Assembly (NCBI RefSeq): GCF_025370935.1
Contig: NC_133481.1
Span: forward strand, 16,724,769 to 16,788,768
Source of the DNA: Choristoneura fumiferana
Lineage: Eukaryota > Arthropoda > Insecta > Lepidoptera > Tortricidae
DNA length: 64,000 nucleotides
Direction of reading: 5' to 3'
Part shown: one piece after another, positions 34,406-45,579 of the stretch
How the letters are laid out: every line of letters starts with the position of its first letter
Position numbering within the stretch: position 1 is the stretch's first letter
Program-made: the position numbers and the translations under genes
Notes under the pieces: generated by a model
The model's database searches: none
Told to the model about the DNA's origin: nothing
What the model saw: the letters and a program-made list of their open reading frames with translations, nothing else

Positions 34406-34848
34406 CTAAAATAATATATTTATAATAACAATAACACATACACAGGCTACCGATATCGCTAATCAATATACAACAGAAGTAATTAAATAGCTTGTTTAAA
34501 GATATTTAATACGATTTATGGCGTCACCAAAACTTTACTTTGAGCGAAAAATATCTTCGGGTTATCTGGAAATTCACTCAATTTCAGTATACGTAAAGTA
34601 AGTTTACAGAATTCTAAGCTTAAAAGCAATTGCTCATTCATAATCAACATCGCAGACTCAGAGTGAATCCCACCATTACAATAGTAACGTTCAAAAACGT
34701 CACGTTAAACGTTTATTCGTTGGCACCCGTGGCACGTGACTGAATAAAGTGGTGCATTCACTGGCGATATTAAAAAAAACTTACTAATATTTAAAAAAAA
34801 CCTACAAACAAAACCATGAAAAACAATTTTATTCCAGTTTCAAGTCGG

Positions 34849-34952
34849 TGCCTCAGTACGAGCCAGCAGCAGTGACAGAAGCCCAAATAGATAATAATTA
34901 TGTAAACGATTTTAAATTAGGTCCAATGCTGCTGGCTCGTGCTGAGACACTA
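34849..34952. repeat. Imperfect hairpin with 25-bp arms
   Basis: gtgcctcagtacgagccagc, agcagtg pairs with ccaatgctgctggctcgtgc, tgagacac with about four mismatches; the loop is about 50 nt. It could be a small MITE or a hairpin transcript. Nothing shows that it is expressed, and the loop is long for a microRNA precursor. Confidence 0.6.
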
Positions 34953-35782
34953 ACTTTAAGGTTTAAGCTGGTAGCAATGAATTTTTATGTTTTTGTAAGT
35001 CGGTTTAGTTTTTTGTTATCATGTTGTTTCTCGCTTTTTTAGTGTAATTAACCTAAGCCTCATGCCAACTGGTTTAGAAACACTAATTGTTAAGGAGTCC
35101 TCATGGTGCTTGACGATGCGTTCCACTTCAGATCTTGACTTCGTGGTGGTGGAACCTAATTGAAAGTATTTTTCCATTTCAACGACAACAAAAAATTAAA
35201 TTGGTTCATGTTAATGAGTTCTGAAGTAACAAACAGAGATTTTTTTAATGTCAGTAAAATGAGATAAAATTGTACCAGGAGGTACCACACCACGCACGGG
35301 TTGAGACCAGTGAATACTGAGCTTTAAACAAAAAAAGCTTGGACGGCAACTTTAGAAGTTCATTCCCTCCGTGCGCTCCATTAGTTTGGGACGATTTTTC
35401 CGACCCCCCAAGTTCGGGTCGGAGCCCTTTGGTTTATTGCGAGAATAAAACCGGATGATGGTAGTTAATTTTATTTTTAAATTTTATTTTCGAATATTTA
35501 ATTATATTATATTTTGCCCCTAATTGAATAAGGATACTATTTATAGAGGAACTTATTTTTAGAATCTCGGGTCATAGATGTTTAATACAAAATACGATAG
35601 GTACGTAATACAAGAAAAATCCTTATTGAACAATATATAAATTAATACAAAAGTGAAATAACAAAAATTAAAGAAATAGGCGATCTTATCGGCTAAAAGA
35701 AATCTCTATTACTGACGCTACTATAACTACTTACTATAATATCAATCCGGTAAAGCTAATAAAAAGTCAGACTTACGCATCG

Positions 35783-35905
35783 AGGGTTCTGTACAAATTT
35801 GTAGGTATCTATGAGTATTTCAGTGTTAGCAGAGCCCTGCTCTTCTGTTCTCTGGCTGCTCCTAAGAAAAATGTACCTACGCAGTGCGACGTCATTTATC
35901 TAAAA
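35783..35905 (+). repeat. 'GGTTCCGT' repeat, one end only
   Basis: gagggttctgtacaaatttg, taggtatct, cagtgttagcagagccctgc and cctacgcagtgcgacgtcat follow the 5' part of the 12325-12785 copy in order (aaggttccgtacaaatttgt, cagtgttaggagaacc, acgcagtgtggtgacat). Confidence 0.6.
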
Positions 35906-36529
35906 TTTAATATTTTTATCAGCTTTTTAATATATTATTATAAATAGTTGGTCAATTGAGTTCGCTAGCACGTGACGTCACAGTTCAGTATTACCATATA
36001 AAATCTATGGAAGAATTTGACAGGTCATAAAAAGTAGGTATCTCAATTGATTGACACTGCTAAGTGTCAAGCAGCTTGCATTTACTGGTGGTAAAAACAA
36101 AACACTGCAATGTAGTAACATTGAAATCTCGGACAACATTGTACCTGCTTAAAATAAACACAAAATTGCACGCGCTTGTTGTCACGAGTTAATCAAAACA
36201 AAATAGGGCAAAGTTTCGCGAACGCGGGTAGTTTTACGTAATTAGCCCGGTGAATGACTGCTGTTGTAATAGGCTGTGACTGTTGGGGTGAAATTACGGA
36301 GTTTTTTTTGGTGGCAGCATTATTATTTTGTTGACGCGTAGTTACGGCGGTTGGTTTATTTGCATAAATACAATGAATTTAATAGGTAATGAATATGACG
36401 TAAAAGTTTTTTTGGAATGTATAATGTGCACAAGATTTTTAAAATTGATCGGGAATAATTTAGAAACAGGTGGGTTAGTTTAACTGAATAACTCAGCAAA
36501 AATTACTTACATTTACAGAATAAACGTTT

Positions 36530-36700
36530 TGGTTTTTACAAGCTTTTATTTAGTTTCACCTGTCCCGATGTCTGTCTGTAGTCAAATCTTTATGCAAATT
36601 TGGTATGCAAATGTAGATTGGGTGACAATGCAAGTAAGGTCAACAAAAAGCACAGTCAGCAAAAAAACTTCTATTAAAAATGAAATTTTTATTAAATACT
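36530..36700 (+). repeat. dispersed repeat 'ACAAGCTTTTATTTAGTTTCACCTGTCCCG', copy 1
   Basis: acaagcttttatttagtttc, acctgtcccgatgtctgtct, gtagtcaaatctt and cagtcagcaaaaaaacttct, attaaaaatgaaatttt bracket a segment. Copy 2 at 61679-61970 has the same ends around a longer middle, so this one is internally deleted. Confidence 0.75.
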
Positions 36701-37433
36701 TATTTGGTCATTGATTTTTGTGGTAGGTACTTGGTGGTAAAATGGTTGTTCTTACAAAATAACAATGTATTGGTTTCGGTTCACTAACATTTCCTCTTCC
36801 GTTACACCCCTCTGTCAAGGCCTTGTGTTGTTACAGTTCCAAACCGTCTTAAACGTCACAATGCGAACAGAAAAACAAAATGTTGTTATTTTTCCGTGGA
36901 TCCACCCTCCGGTAGACTTCGTTATTTTTCGATGAATTCAAATTGGAACTGCTTTTGTTCCGCCCGAGCGTTAATTATGATGTAAAACGCTGAGGGGATT
37001 CTCGCTTTGAATTATATTCGGTGCCGAAATTAGTTTTCGCATTTTGTCGTTCGACACGGCGCTATTTGATGATGAATAAACTGATTAATTCGCGCAAATG
37101 TGTGCGTAATTACCGACGGATCTCTAAAACAGTTTTTATTTTAAATCAGAGACGTTATCAAGCATGTAATTGTAGGTTCAATCAAATTCAAGGCTAGAAA
37201 ATCTGTATACTCAATTTAGGCAAGCACTTGTGAATGTCGAAAAATCTAACACCTGCAGAAAAACCTTTATTACAATAAAATTTAAGGTTCTGACAATAAA
37301 CTCGTATTGTTGTTTTCCCAAAAACAAATTTAAATTGTTATTTATGATAATGGTGTGTTATGCTAATGACTTTGTTAACGTTTTTTTCAAGAAACTTTTA
37401 ATTGAGATCGACGAATGTTTCACTATATTTTCT

Positions 37434-37622
37434 GTTGTGCCAAATGAAACTTTCCAAAATTGCGGAGTTTTTCGCATAGGAAATTTTCGGAAACTTCTCA
37501 CAATTTTGTATGGGGATTGAAACTTTACGTTTCTTAAATTTCATTTTCTTATGAAAATTTCCAGAAATTTCCGAGAACTTTTCAAACATTTTGGAAACTT
37601 TCCGCAACTGGCACATCAGTAA
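37434..37622. mobile_element. TIR repeat, 'AAACTTTCC / GGCACATCAGT' family, copy 1
   Basis: ttgtgccaaatgaaactttc at the left and ggaaactttccgcaactggc, acatcagt at the right are inverted. The middle tcacaattttgtatggggat, tgaaactttacgtttcttaa is shared with 48862-49060 and a fragment at 51460-51500. It is rich in gaaattttcc-type words. Confidence 0.75.
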
Positions 37623-37679
37623 TTTTGCCAATATTCAAGATGGAAAACGTTAAAGTCATCTTCAAAATATTAGCTTATA

Positions 37680-37990
37680 CTCGCGTCTTGGTACGCGTTG
37701 ACACTTGGGTCTAGCAGGATTTTTCATAAATGCCGTGGGAAATTCCAAACCTATCATCGTGGATTCCATTAGCGCTGAATTTTATGTTTCTAATTGTGGC
37801 GGTTGAAATTTTTAGATTTTATCCCAGATCTGGTAACAATATCAGACTACAAAGAAACCTATGTATTACTATCCAGCTAGGTATCTACTGTACCAAATAT
37901 CATATCAATCCGTCTAGGCATTTTAGCGTGGAAGAGCAACAAACACACACACATGCTCACTGAATTTCACATTTAAAATTTTAGTAGGTT
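37680..37990 (+). repeat. 'TTTTAGCG..TTTAAAATTTTAGTAGG' repeat, long decayed copy
   Basis: tactcgcgtcttggtacgcg, taaatgccgtgggaaattcc, atcatcgtggattcc, tagattttatcccagatctg, gtaccaaatatcatatcaat, cattttagcgtggaagagca, acaaacacacacacatg and cacatttaaaattttagtag follow the 16832-17182 order. Confidence 0.6.
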
Positions 37991-38688
37991 TATTTTTGCC
38001 TTGTATACCCTCGTAACGCCCAAGATAATAATATTAAAGAGCGTGCTAATTTAAGGTACTTATACTAGCGGCCCAGAACTTTGGGTTATGTCCTTATTTT
38101 AGGACCTCGGAACGATATTGCATTAGTAAGTATATGTTCACTTGTAGTCCTAAAAATTGGAAGTTGGGTCTAAGATATGCGAAACTTTCAAAATAACTGA
38201 ATATAAAAGAGACATACTTACCTAGAAAACGACAACCAATACTGATCGCTCAGGAATTCCGGGATTAACCGAAGCGCAAGCAATATTTTTCTTGTCGTTT
38301 GATCTCCGTAACATAATTACATAAATTAATGTGTGTTTGTTTGAATACATTTTTGGTTCGAAAAGCAATTTTCTATTAAAAACACTGGAGCACATAAAGC
38401 CCGTTTTATATTCCGCGTACATTTCTCTAAAGGATCGATCATTCAGTAAACACAAGTCTTTATAGTAAGAAGAATACTTCCGCAGGGGAAATTACGAGGC
38501 GTTAGGGAAGGCTTTGTTTGCCGGATGCTCTAGAAATTGCTTGGTGATAAAATACAAGAATAATAATGAGTAGTTGCTTTATGTTTGCGTCCTGTTTTAA
38601 GGATATTCCGTCGTAGTACGGGATCGGAAACCCCTTAAGACACTTGAATTACAATCGTTTAAAAAAAAACTATTTCTGTTCCACGGTA

Positions 38689-38750
38689 TAAGACGAGGGT
38701 GGAAAGAGATTGTGAATGCGATTGCGAACGTCAGCGCGTTAATCAATGCA
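38689..38750 (+). repeat. short dispersed block 'ACGAGGGTGGAAAGAGA', copy 2
   Basis: cggtataagacgagggtgga, aagagattgtgaatgcgatt, gcgaacgtcagcgcg matches 46198-46250 closely and 17993-18040 more weakly. Confidence 0.5.
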
Positions 38751-39781
38751 GCCTCAGATTGTAAGTTGACTTACGTCATGAGGTAAGACATGGGGACAAT
38801 TGGGTTGTAGCATTCGAACATGGCGGATGTAGACGATATCTAATTTTGGTATTTCAGAGCTTTGGCTAGTTACCGTTTTTGAGCCAGTTTTATGCGGCGA
38901 TTAACCTTAACAGTTTGACAAAAACGATATATAGTCTCAGGTCTGACATTTTGTCGCTAGTGGTCTACGGTATTCTGGAAGTTTCTATGGCAAAAACTAC
39001 AATCACCGTACAACGTGCATAAGAAGAAAGAAATCTTTAATTTAATTTATTTGGCCCAGCCTTATGGCCGCCATTAAGAGGAATAAATAAATAAATAGGA
39101 AATGTTGCACCCAAAAAAGGTCCGGCTCAGCATATCGGGGTAGGCAGAGCCAGAAACGTTACCGTTTCGGAGCCACAGGAGAGTGCAATTACGGAAAGTC
39201 ACACAAAACAAATGAAGTGAAATCAATACAATAGCTACGAGGGTAAAAATAGTATATTGTGTATTAAGGGCGGTAAGTGAGGAATTGTGAACTAGATTCT
39301 ATTAAAAGCCCGCAGTCGAATACTGAACCGCGGGAACAATTGAGGCTTTTGTCATTTAGTATACAGGCATGGATTAACAGGCATTGACGAGCAAGTGTGA
39401 TTTAAAATATATTATTATATTATTCTACTTAGTCAGTCAGTTAGATTATCAATTTAGATCGGTCTTGTGCTTTCCGCATCCACCGCGATCCCGCGATCTT
39501 AACCAGTACGTTCGCTCCATCTTGTTGGAGGCCTACCGACAGCTCGTCTCCCGATATAACCATTATCTAAACATGCGTTTATTTTTATGCCACTCTCGTA
39601 ATTACCTTTTACAGACACGGACGAAACTTAACTTTTCTTATGACATCTTTGTAAGATTTTTTTATAGACAAGTCATTTGTGTATTTGTTTGTATAATTTG
39701 AATTTTACAGCGCATTGGTGCTTTAACTGAAATGTGTAATTTTTTATTGACAAATAAATAAATAAATAATAATCATCATAT

Positions 39782-40093
39782 AATATCAGCCTTGCCGTGG
39801 TGGCCTAGTGGTTTGACCTATGGCCTCTCAAGCAGAGGATCGTGGGTTCAAACCCCGGCGCGCACCTCTGAGAATTACATTTCAAATTTACCACGAGCTT
39901 TACGGTGATGGAAAACATAGTGATGAAACCTGCACAACCCTGCGAAGCAATTCAATGGTGTGTGTGAAATTCCCAATCCGCACTGGGCCCGCGTAGTAAC
40001 TACGGCCCAAGCCCTCTCATTCTGAGAGGAGGTCTGTGCCCAGCAGTGGGACGTATATAGGCTGGGATGATGATGATGATGAATATCAGCCTT
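39782..40093 (+). mobile_element. SINE family 2, copy D, 12-bp target duplication
   Basis: AATATCAGCCTT at 39782-39793 and 40082-40093 flanks a 288-bp element. The head gccgtggtggcctagtggtt and B box gggttcaaacc are intact. Some central sequence (ctctgag..gaattacattt) is deleted relative to copy C. The flanking sequence on both sides is an older RTE-type tail, so this is a nested insertion. Confidence 0.92.
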
Positions 40094-40240
40094 ACAACGT
40101 CCACTGTAGTAGCCCCCCCACCCCATGTACCTCCAGTTGCTTCTGTTGGCAGCGACCTGCATCCACCGCGTACCGCATTGGTGGACTTGCAACGCTGCGT
40201 TTGCCGATCCGCAAAGGATCGTCTTTAATTTTTATACGGA
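40094..40240 (-). pseudogene. RTE-type LINE ORF C-terminus, fragment
   Basis: On the minus strand the frame TRWMQVAANRSNWRYMGWG, then YYSGRCKADI is the C-terminal signature (RW.QVA..R..W) of RTE-clade proteins. The SINE at 39794-40081 was inserted at the start of its ATG-repeat tail. Only about 45 codons remain. Confidence 0.72.
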
Positions 40241-40881
40241 ACCCAACGCGCCTCGTAAAATGTCTCTATTCCAATACTGTCTGTGAGTAATCGCCGCAGC
40301 CTTCTCGCAGGACAATGCGGCTCTCATTCTAATTGCCGGCCGCTTCCGCCTCCCCGCGGGTCGACTGGCCCATAGAGTTAGGTATCAAATAGACCGCGTA
40401 AGAATCAACTATAGATTTTTTTTTTGTTTTAAAAAAACAACCGATTTCAATTGTGTATTGAATTATAATTGTCGGACTGAAGAGCGTTTTTGAAAATAAC
40501 AGGAAAATGTTACAAAAAAATCATCGACATCAGTTCGCAAGCCTCAGTTGCTATGCCAGAAAAAATCGAATTCAATAACTCCTCTTTTTTTTGAAGTCGG
40601 GATTCTCCGGTGTAGGACAGCTAAATACTTATTTGTAGAAAAAAAAACAGTTTTTAATAAAAGTTTCCACTATACATTTCGTGACTTTTAAGCAATTGTA
40701 ATGAGTTTAACGATATTTATTTACACTCTTTAAAAGTTCTTCAAATTAAAAACTTGCTGTAGTCTTTGACTGCAGGATAAAATCGCCGATGTCATAATGA
40801 CTCGTCTATTGGTATTTTTCATATTATCAACGAAATTCCTGCTTGATTATTCAAGATGGACAGCAACTAACAATACTGCAT

Positions 40882-41016
40882 ATTAAATGATATTATAACG
40901 GATAACTCACGTCTTAAACCGGGCTTAGCTCGACATGTTTCGGGCTATTTCGTAGCCCTTCCTCTCAGGAGCACGCGACTCGGCGGCTGCCGCAACACGC
41001 ACACTACGCGCCACCG
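40882..41016. mobile_element. Foldback element, family F, copy 3 (right arm missing)
   Basis: attaaatgatattataacgg, ataactcacgtcttaaaccg, tttcgggctatttcgtagcc, cttcctctcaggagcacgcg, actcggcggctgccgcaaca match copy 2 (32035-32167) almost base for base through the loop. The match ends at gcgccac, and the 90-bp right arm does not follow. Confidence 0.85.
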
Positions 41017-41257
41017 CTCAATACAACAGCACTGCAACAACAACAACAACAATACTGCAGCTTAATTTTATTGTTGTAGCAGTGAAATGGCATCAAAACA
41101 CTTGCGCAATCTATTCTTATGTAAGTCTATGGGCACGGCACTGGAAATCGAGGTTGGGTCCCATCGGACATTGTTCTGAAACCTATTGGACGAGTCGATA
41201 CGTCACCTGTGCATTGAGTAGCGCAGTTCCGTATAGGTTCGTACATTTTCAGATTGA

Positions 41258-41398
41258 GGGGCTGTTTCACCAACCATTGATTAGTGTTAACTGACGGTTA
41301 AATGTGATGCCGTCTCCGTCTATTCGAACAAAACAAATAGAGACGGCATCACATTTAACCGTCATTTAACACTAATCAATGGATGGTGAAACAGCCCC
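41258..41398. mobile_element. Palindromic MITE, 'CTGTTTCACC' family, copy 2
   Basis: ggggctgtttcaccaaccat, tgattagtgttaactgacgg and taaatgtgatgccgtctc pair with the right half ending tcaatggatggtgaaacagc, ccc. It is 141 bp with a loop of about 20 nt. This copy retains GGGGCTG/CAGCCCC ends that copy 1 has lost. Confidence 0.92.
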
Positions 41399-41469
41399 TA
41401 TGAGTAATCAATTGAAAGAGTGAACTACGTTCTTTAAAAAAACGCTCAAGTGTTACTTGCTTGTGCGCC

Positions 41470-41785
41470 CATGGTTCCGTAAAAATTTGTAGGTATGTTT
41501 AAATATCTAGTTTTTAGCAAAGAGCTAGGCTTCATTCCATATTTCGAGTTTCGAAGCACCTTGAAATACCCTATAGGTTTTATTCCCCGGCAAACTGTAT
41601 GAGGACACTTTTTTTTAATGATTGTATTCTATGATTGCGTTGTGTTTGATTTTTTCACTGCTCCAATGGCTTAATTTATAGCTTGATATCCTCACGCGTT
41701 CCTGAGAAAAAGAGTCTTGATAGACAGACGGACGGATAGCAAAGCGATCCAAGCGACAAAGATTCCATTTTTGTCGATTGAGATA
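41470..41785. repeat. 'GGTTCCGT' repeat, copy
   Basis: catggttccgtaaaaatttg, taggtatgt opens it; cgttcctgagaaaaagagtc, ttgatagacagacggacgga, tagcaaagcgatcc and attccatttttgtc close it. Both ends agree with the 12325-12785 copy. Confidence 0.6.
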
Positions 41786-43174
41786 TGGCACTCTGCAAAA
41801 GTAACATAAGTAAGTCTTTATCCACTATCAGCATCAGATACAGTGGATTACCTTTGCCTTTTATTTCCGCGCCATTTATTTATTTAGGTATCATAGCTTT
41901 CCGTCGAACACGCAAAGAAAAAATCAATTCTTAAAACATCACCATCCCACGGGCACATGCCTGTCGGGTCGCCGCCTGCCACCCTCCATTTTTTCTCAGC
42001 GTCCCCCATTGTGTATAATAAGCCTAAAAGGCTCTTTGATTCGCCCCCCCCCCCTCCAGATTTTCCCGTAGGTTTTACGCTCACCTTTGAGGGACTAACG
42101 ATTCGAAGTCAACGTCGACCCCGGACCACTTTGACCAGTCCCACTACAAAGATATCATTGCCCTTTGTGTTCTTATGTTCTTAAGTTTTTTCTCTCAACT
42201 TTACATATTTCAAGATCGAAGATTTGAGTTTTTCGGCTGCCATTATTTGGTTCCGGGGACACGGCTTTTTATGACGTGACCCTTTTCAAAGGTTTGATCG
42301 AAGATTGTGTGGACATGTCATGTCGTTTGATGTATTGGAAGACAATTATTTCCTACGATGAAAATAGGATTATAGTTCATCGACCATTGGTGCTTCTTAG
42401 AAAAGTACTGAAGATACGAGTAGGAATGCTATCTCTTTCTCGACAATAGGAACAGTTTGGTTAGTCAGTGTTTTTTTAATGTCAGTAAAAGCTAAAAGCC
42501 TGCGTGATAATGCGTTTAGTCGTAGTTTGCAAAGTTTTGCTTAATATTTTTCTGATTTTGATTAAATAAAAATATTTAGATGCAAATCACCGGTAAAACC
42601 TAGTAACAGGTACATAAGAGATCTTGATATCGTAGTAAGTAATAATTACATTCGGGTCTTATTCGCGACAATTTTATTGTTATAATTATCTCGACGTTTC
42701 AAATTTTGAAATGTTTTTCGGTCCTAAAGGTTCCTCGCGCTTTTTGTACGTTGACTTTTTTATTTTTCTTGTTTCGCACGTATAAACCATTAGGATTGAA
42801 ACTCTGGGATTTCGCAAAATAGTCCTTAAACATATATAGTGGATTTCACTAACATTAAATAAAATAACCCGCACCATAAGTCTCTAATCTAGTGTTTTTC
42901 AATCTGTGGATCGAGACCCCCGGGGGCTCGCGGATGCCCCTTAAGGGGGTCGCGGTATCTTTAAAATATACTGTCACGGTCATTGTGTATAATTATTAAT
43001 TTTTGTATTAACAACTTAAGAGAATACAAAGTTTGAAAAACACTGCTTTTGCTAACAAACACGCACGCACGTTCACATAGTCACAAACTTTCGCATTTCT
43101 AATCACTGATGTATTAAACTGTAGATACATCAGTGACGTACGCGCGACAAATACATCAGTATTATTATATTGTA

Positions 43175-43326
43175 ATTAGATTTGAAATTTACCACTCAGG
43201 TAAAGGAAAAACGTGAAACCTGCACATACCTGTGAAATAATTCAATCCGTTGGGTTAATTTTAATTCTGAGGAGGCCTGTGCCCAGCAGTGGGACGTAAA
43301 TATAGGCTGAGATGATGATGATGATA
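43175..43326 (+). mobile_element. SINE family 2, headless 3' copy
   Basis: agatttgaaatttaccactc, ggtaaaggaaaaacgtgaaa, cctgcacatacctgtgaaat, then after a deletion gaggaggcctgtgcccagca, gtgggacgtaaatataggct and the ATG tail. The tRNA head is absent. Confidence 0.8.
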
Positions 43327-43554
43327 TTCTAATTGCTGTTCATCGGAGTGTTGATTTGATACCAATTTAGGCCCCTTCCCTCCCCTTCTTGAATAATGTT
43401 ACGAGCATGCATTGCTCCTGCGACATTGTTCAAAGCAATCAATTAGTGAATGAAGTCGCTTATGAGCTTTAGGCGTCTCATCTGTCATTTGTCACGATTT
43501 CAATTTTATATAGCACGTAGTGTTTAGAGCGTATTTACGTCGAATCTTAAACTT

Positions 43555-43650
43555 GCCGAAATTTTGTTCGGCATAATTCTTTATAAGCCGAATGGTTGAT
43601 TACCCGAATATTATATTAGCATAATATTAACATAGCCGAATTTTATTATA
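43555..43650. repeat. short word repeats 'GCCGAA/TTCGGC'
   Basis: cttgccgaaattttgttcgg, cataattctttataagccga and catagccgaattttat repeat a core gccgaa with AT-rich spacers in both orientations. Similar word repetition with gccaaa is at 340-545 and 49838-50090. Confidence 0.45.
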
Positions 43651-43954
43651 AGTACATAAATATTTGTCACATCTGTAAATAATTAATGTATGAGTGAATT
43701 TCCCAATCCGCAAATTAACCACTTTCTGCGTAACTTCTGCGTAAGTCATTTCATGCGTGAAATATCGGCTTGCAAGTTAGTAAAACCCAAACGGCTTATA
43801 TATGATTATGATATTCTAATTGCTAAATCATAGTTTGATTTTTACCAAATCCCTTAGGGCAAATTATAGTAGAATTATGACATGAAAAATATGTTACGAC
43901 ATGCATTTTTCAACTGCTCCATTGTTCAAAACAATCAATTAGTCAATCTTTTCA

Positions 43955-44192
43955 TCTTATGATGTTTAGTATTTCTTAACTCGTCAAAATACGCTTTGGT
44001 TTCATCGATGTTTTTTTTTATTGGAACCAAATCTTTTTCCGCCGAACATTTGTTGAAGTTTGGAAAAATAAAGTGGTCGCAGGGGGCCAAATCTGGAAAA
44101 TAAGGCAGGTGCGAGAGTACTTCCAAAACTCCAAATTTTGTGTCGCTACCAGCTTCTTGAACCAGGGCTTTAGTCCTGTCTACTTGAACCAT
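43955..44192 (-). pseudogene. mariner-family transposase, decayed C-terminal fragment
   Basis: On the minus strand the frame includes EVLSHLPYFPDLAPCDHFIF, close to the conserved mariner transposase segment (L.HPPYSPDLAPCD..LF) that carries one of the catalytic aspartates, followed by ETKAYF. Known: mariner elements move by cut and paste at TA sites. About 80 codons remain, the N-terminal DNA-binding part and earlier catalytic residues are missing, and the usual S of PYSPD is F. No terminal repeats are recognised nearby. Confidence 0.85.
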
Positions 44193-44575
44193 GCAGGCTC
44201 ATTTCAAATAAGTCTCCAAACTTGTAAGCGTAGCCATATGCGGTCTGTGGTTCTGTATAGTTCCAGCTGCAAACTTGGCAGTTAGAGATGGTTAGAGCGA
44301 CTCAAACTAACATTGACACGCGCTAACTTAGTAGCGCAAGTCGGTGACGCACATAAGTATTTAACTTAGCCACATTAAGGGGCTCAGTTTCTATAGTATA
44401 TTTTTAAGAATCAATACAAGACGAAACAGACTTACGTACTAACCCTATTCTTAGAAAACTGAAAGCAGGTTTAGCAAAATGTATTATCAGTCTGGCAAAG
44501 TCGCGTAAAAAAATAAAGAACGCTAAAGCTACACGAGTTTAGCAAGCATTAATGAATGAATAAGGATATTTTTGT

Positions 44576-44770
44576 CCTATATTCATCATCATCATCATCA
44601 GCCTACAGCAGTCTACTGCTGGACATAGGCCTCTTCCATTCAGCCCCTCGCATCCATCCGCCGCCAGCTATCCTCTTAAAGTCGTCCATCCACCGTGTCT
44701 CAGGACGCCCTACACTACGTTTTTCCGTCCGTGGACTCGTCTGCTCCACCGTCCGATCAGGTGTTATTTA
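44576..44770 (-). pseudogene. RTE-type LINE 3' end, about 195 bp
   Basis: On the plus strand it reads tcatcatcatcatcagccta, cagcagtctactgctggaca, taggcctcttcc, then tcgcatccatccgccgccag and atccaccgtgtctcaggacg, the complement of a LINE 3' terminus with its ATG-repeat tail. It is a minus-strand insertion, 5'-truncated. Confidence 0.7.
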
Positions 44771-44971
44771 TATTTCAAACGTAATTCGTGATGTCTTCTC
44801 GTCCATAATTCCGCAGTGACTGAAGACTACAGTCTTCAACCATTAAGTGAACATACGACTTATATTACTAAGCAGATTAAAGGCCGTACTGTCTAGTGGC
44901 AGTCCACCATCGCCTTTTAGACCCATCTTATACCATGTGTTAGAAAGAAGTGGTGAAAACGATTATTACAT

Positions 44972-45142
44972 TACTAGCGCTTTTGTCCGCGGCTTCGCTC
45001 ATGCAGAATTAGAATGTACCTCGTTTAAAACTTGTTTGATCCGACAGGAACCATACATTATTTCGGGATAAAGTAGTTTTTGCGTGAAAGAGTAACAAAC
45101 ATCCATCCATACAAACATTCGCGTTTATATATATAAGATAGT
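44972..45142 (+). repeat. 'AGCGCTTTTGTCCGCGGCTTCGC' repeat, short copy
   Basis: actagcgcttttgtccgcgg, cttcgctcatgcagaattag, cattatttcgggataaagta, gcgtgaaagagtaacaaaca and cattcgcgtttatatatata include both ends of the family in 170 bp, so the middle is deleted. Confidence 0.65.
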
Positions 45143-45579
45143 ATAGTAAGATATATATATACCTACATTACATATTAAGGCCTCAGTTCAATTGACACGT
45201 TCGGTTCTCATAGATGTACCATTCATATTCCACTTTAATTAATTATATATATAGATCTGTGCACACCATAATCAAGCTCTGCATCATACAATTTATGTAA
45301 ACACGGAACTTGTCAGCATGGCCTGAATACGAAGTGCTCAAGGTGAGTTCACGTTAAGAGATAGCTATGTAAAGAAGAGATAAGCTATAGTAGTATTAGC
45401 ATGCAGATAACCCGACGGTTCCTAATTTAAATATCGTTTTAGTGGCATAGTTGAATGCACCCTGAAAACTGGTCAAGTGAGAGTCGGCTGTTCGCCGTTC
45501 CGTACTTTTGTACAGCGACAAGACGGGATTTAAAAAAAATGCGCCGGTGTGAAGTCCGTTTGACAAGTTTAATATTTTC

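Noticed and set aside
34079..34414. Plus-strand frames over the retroelement remnant
   Set aside because: Antisense shadows of the minus-strand protein fragments.
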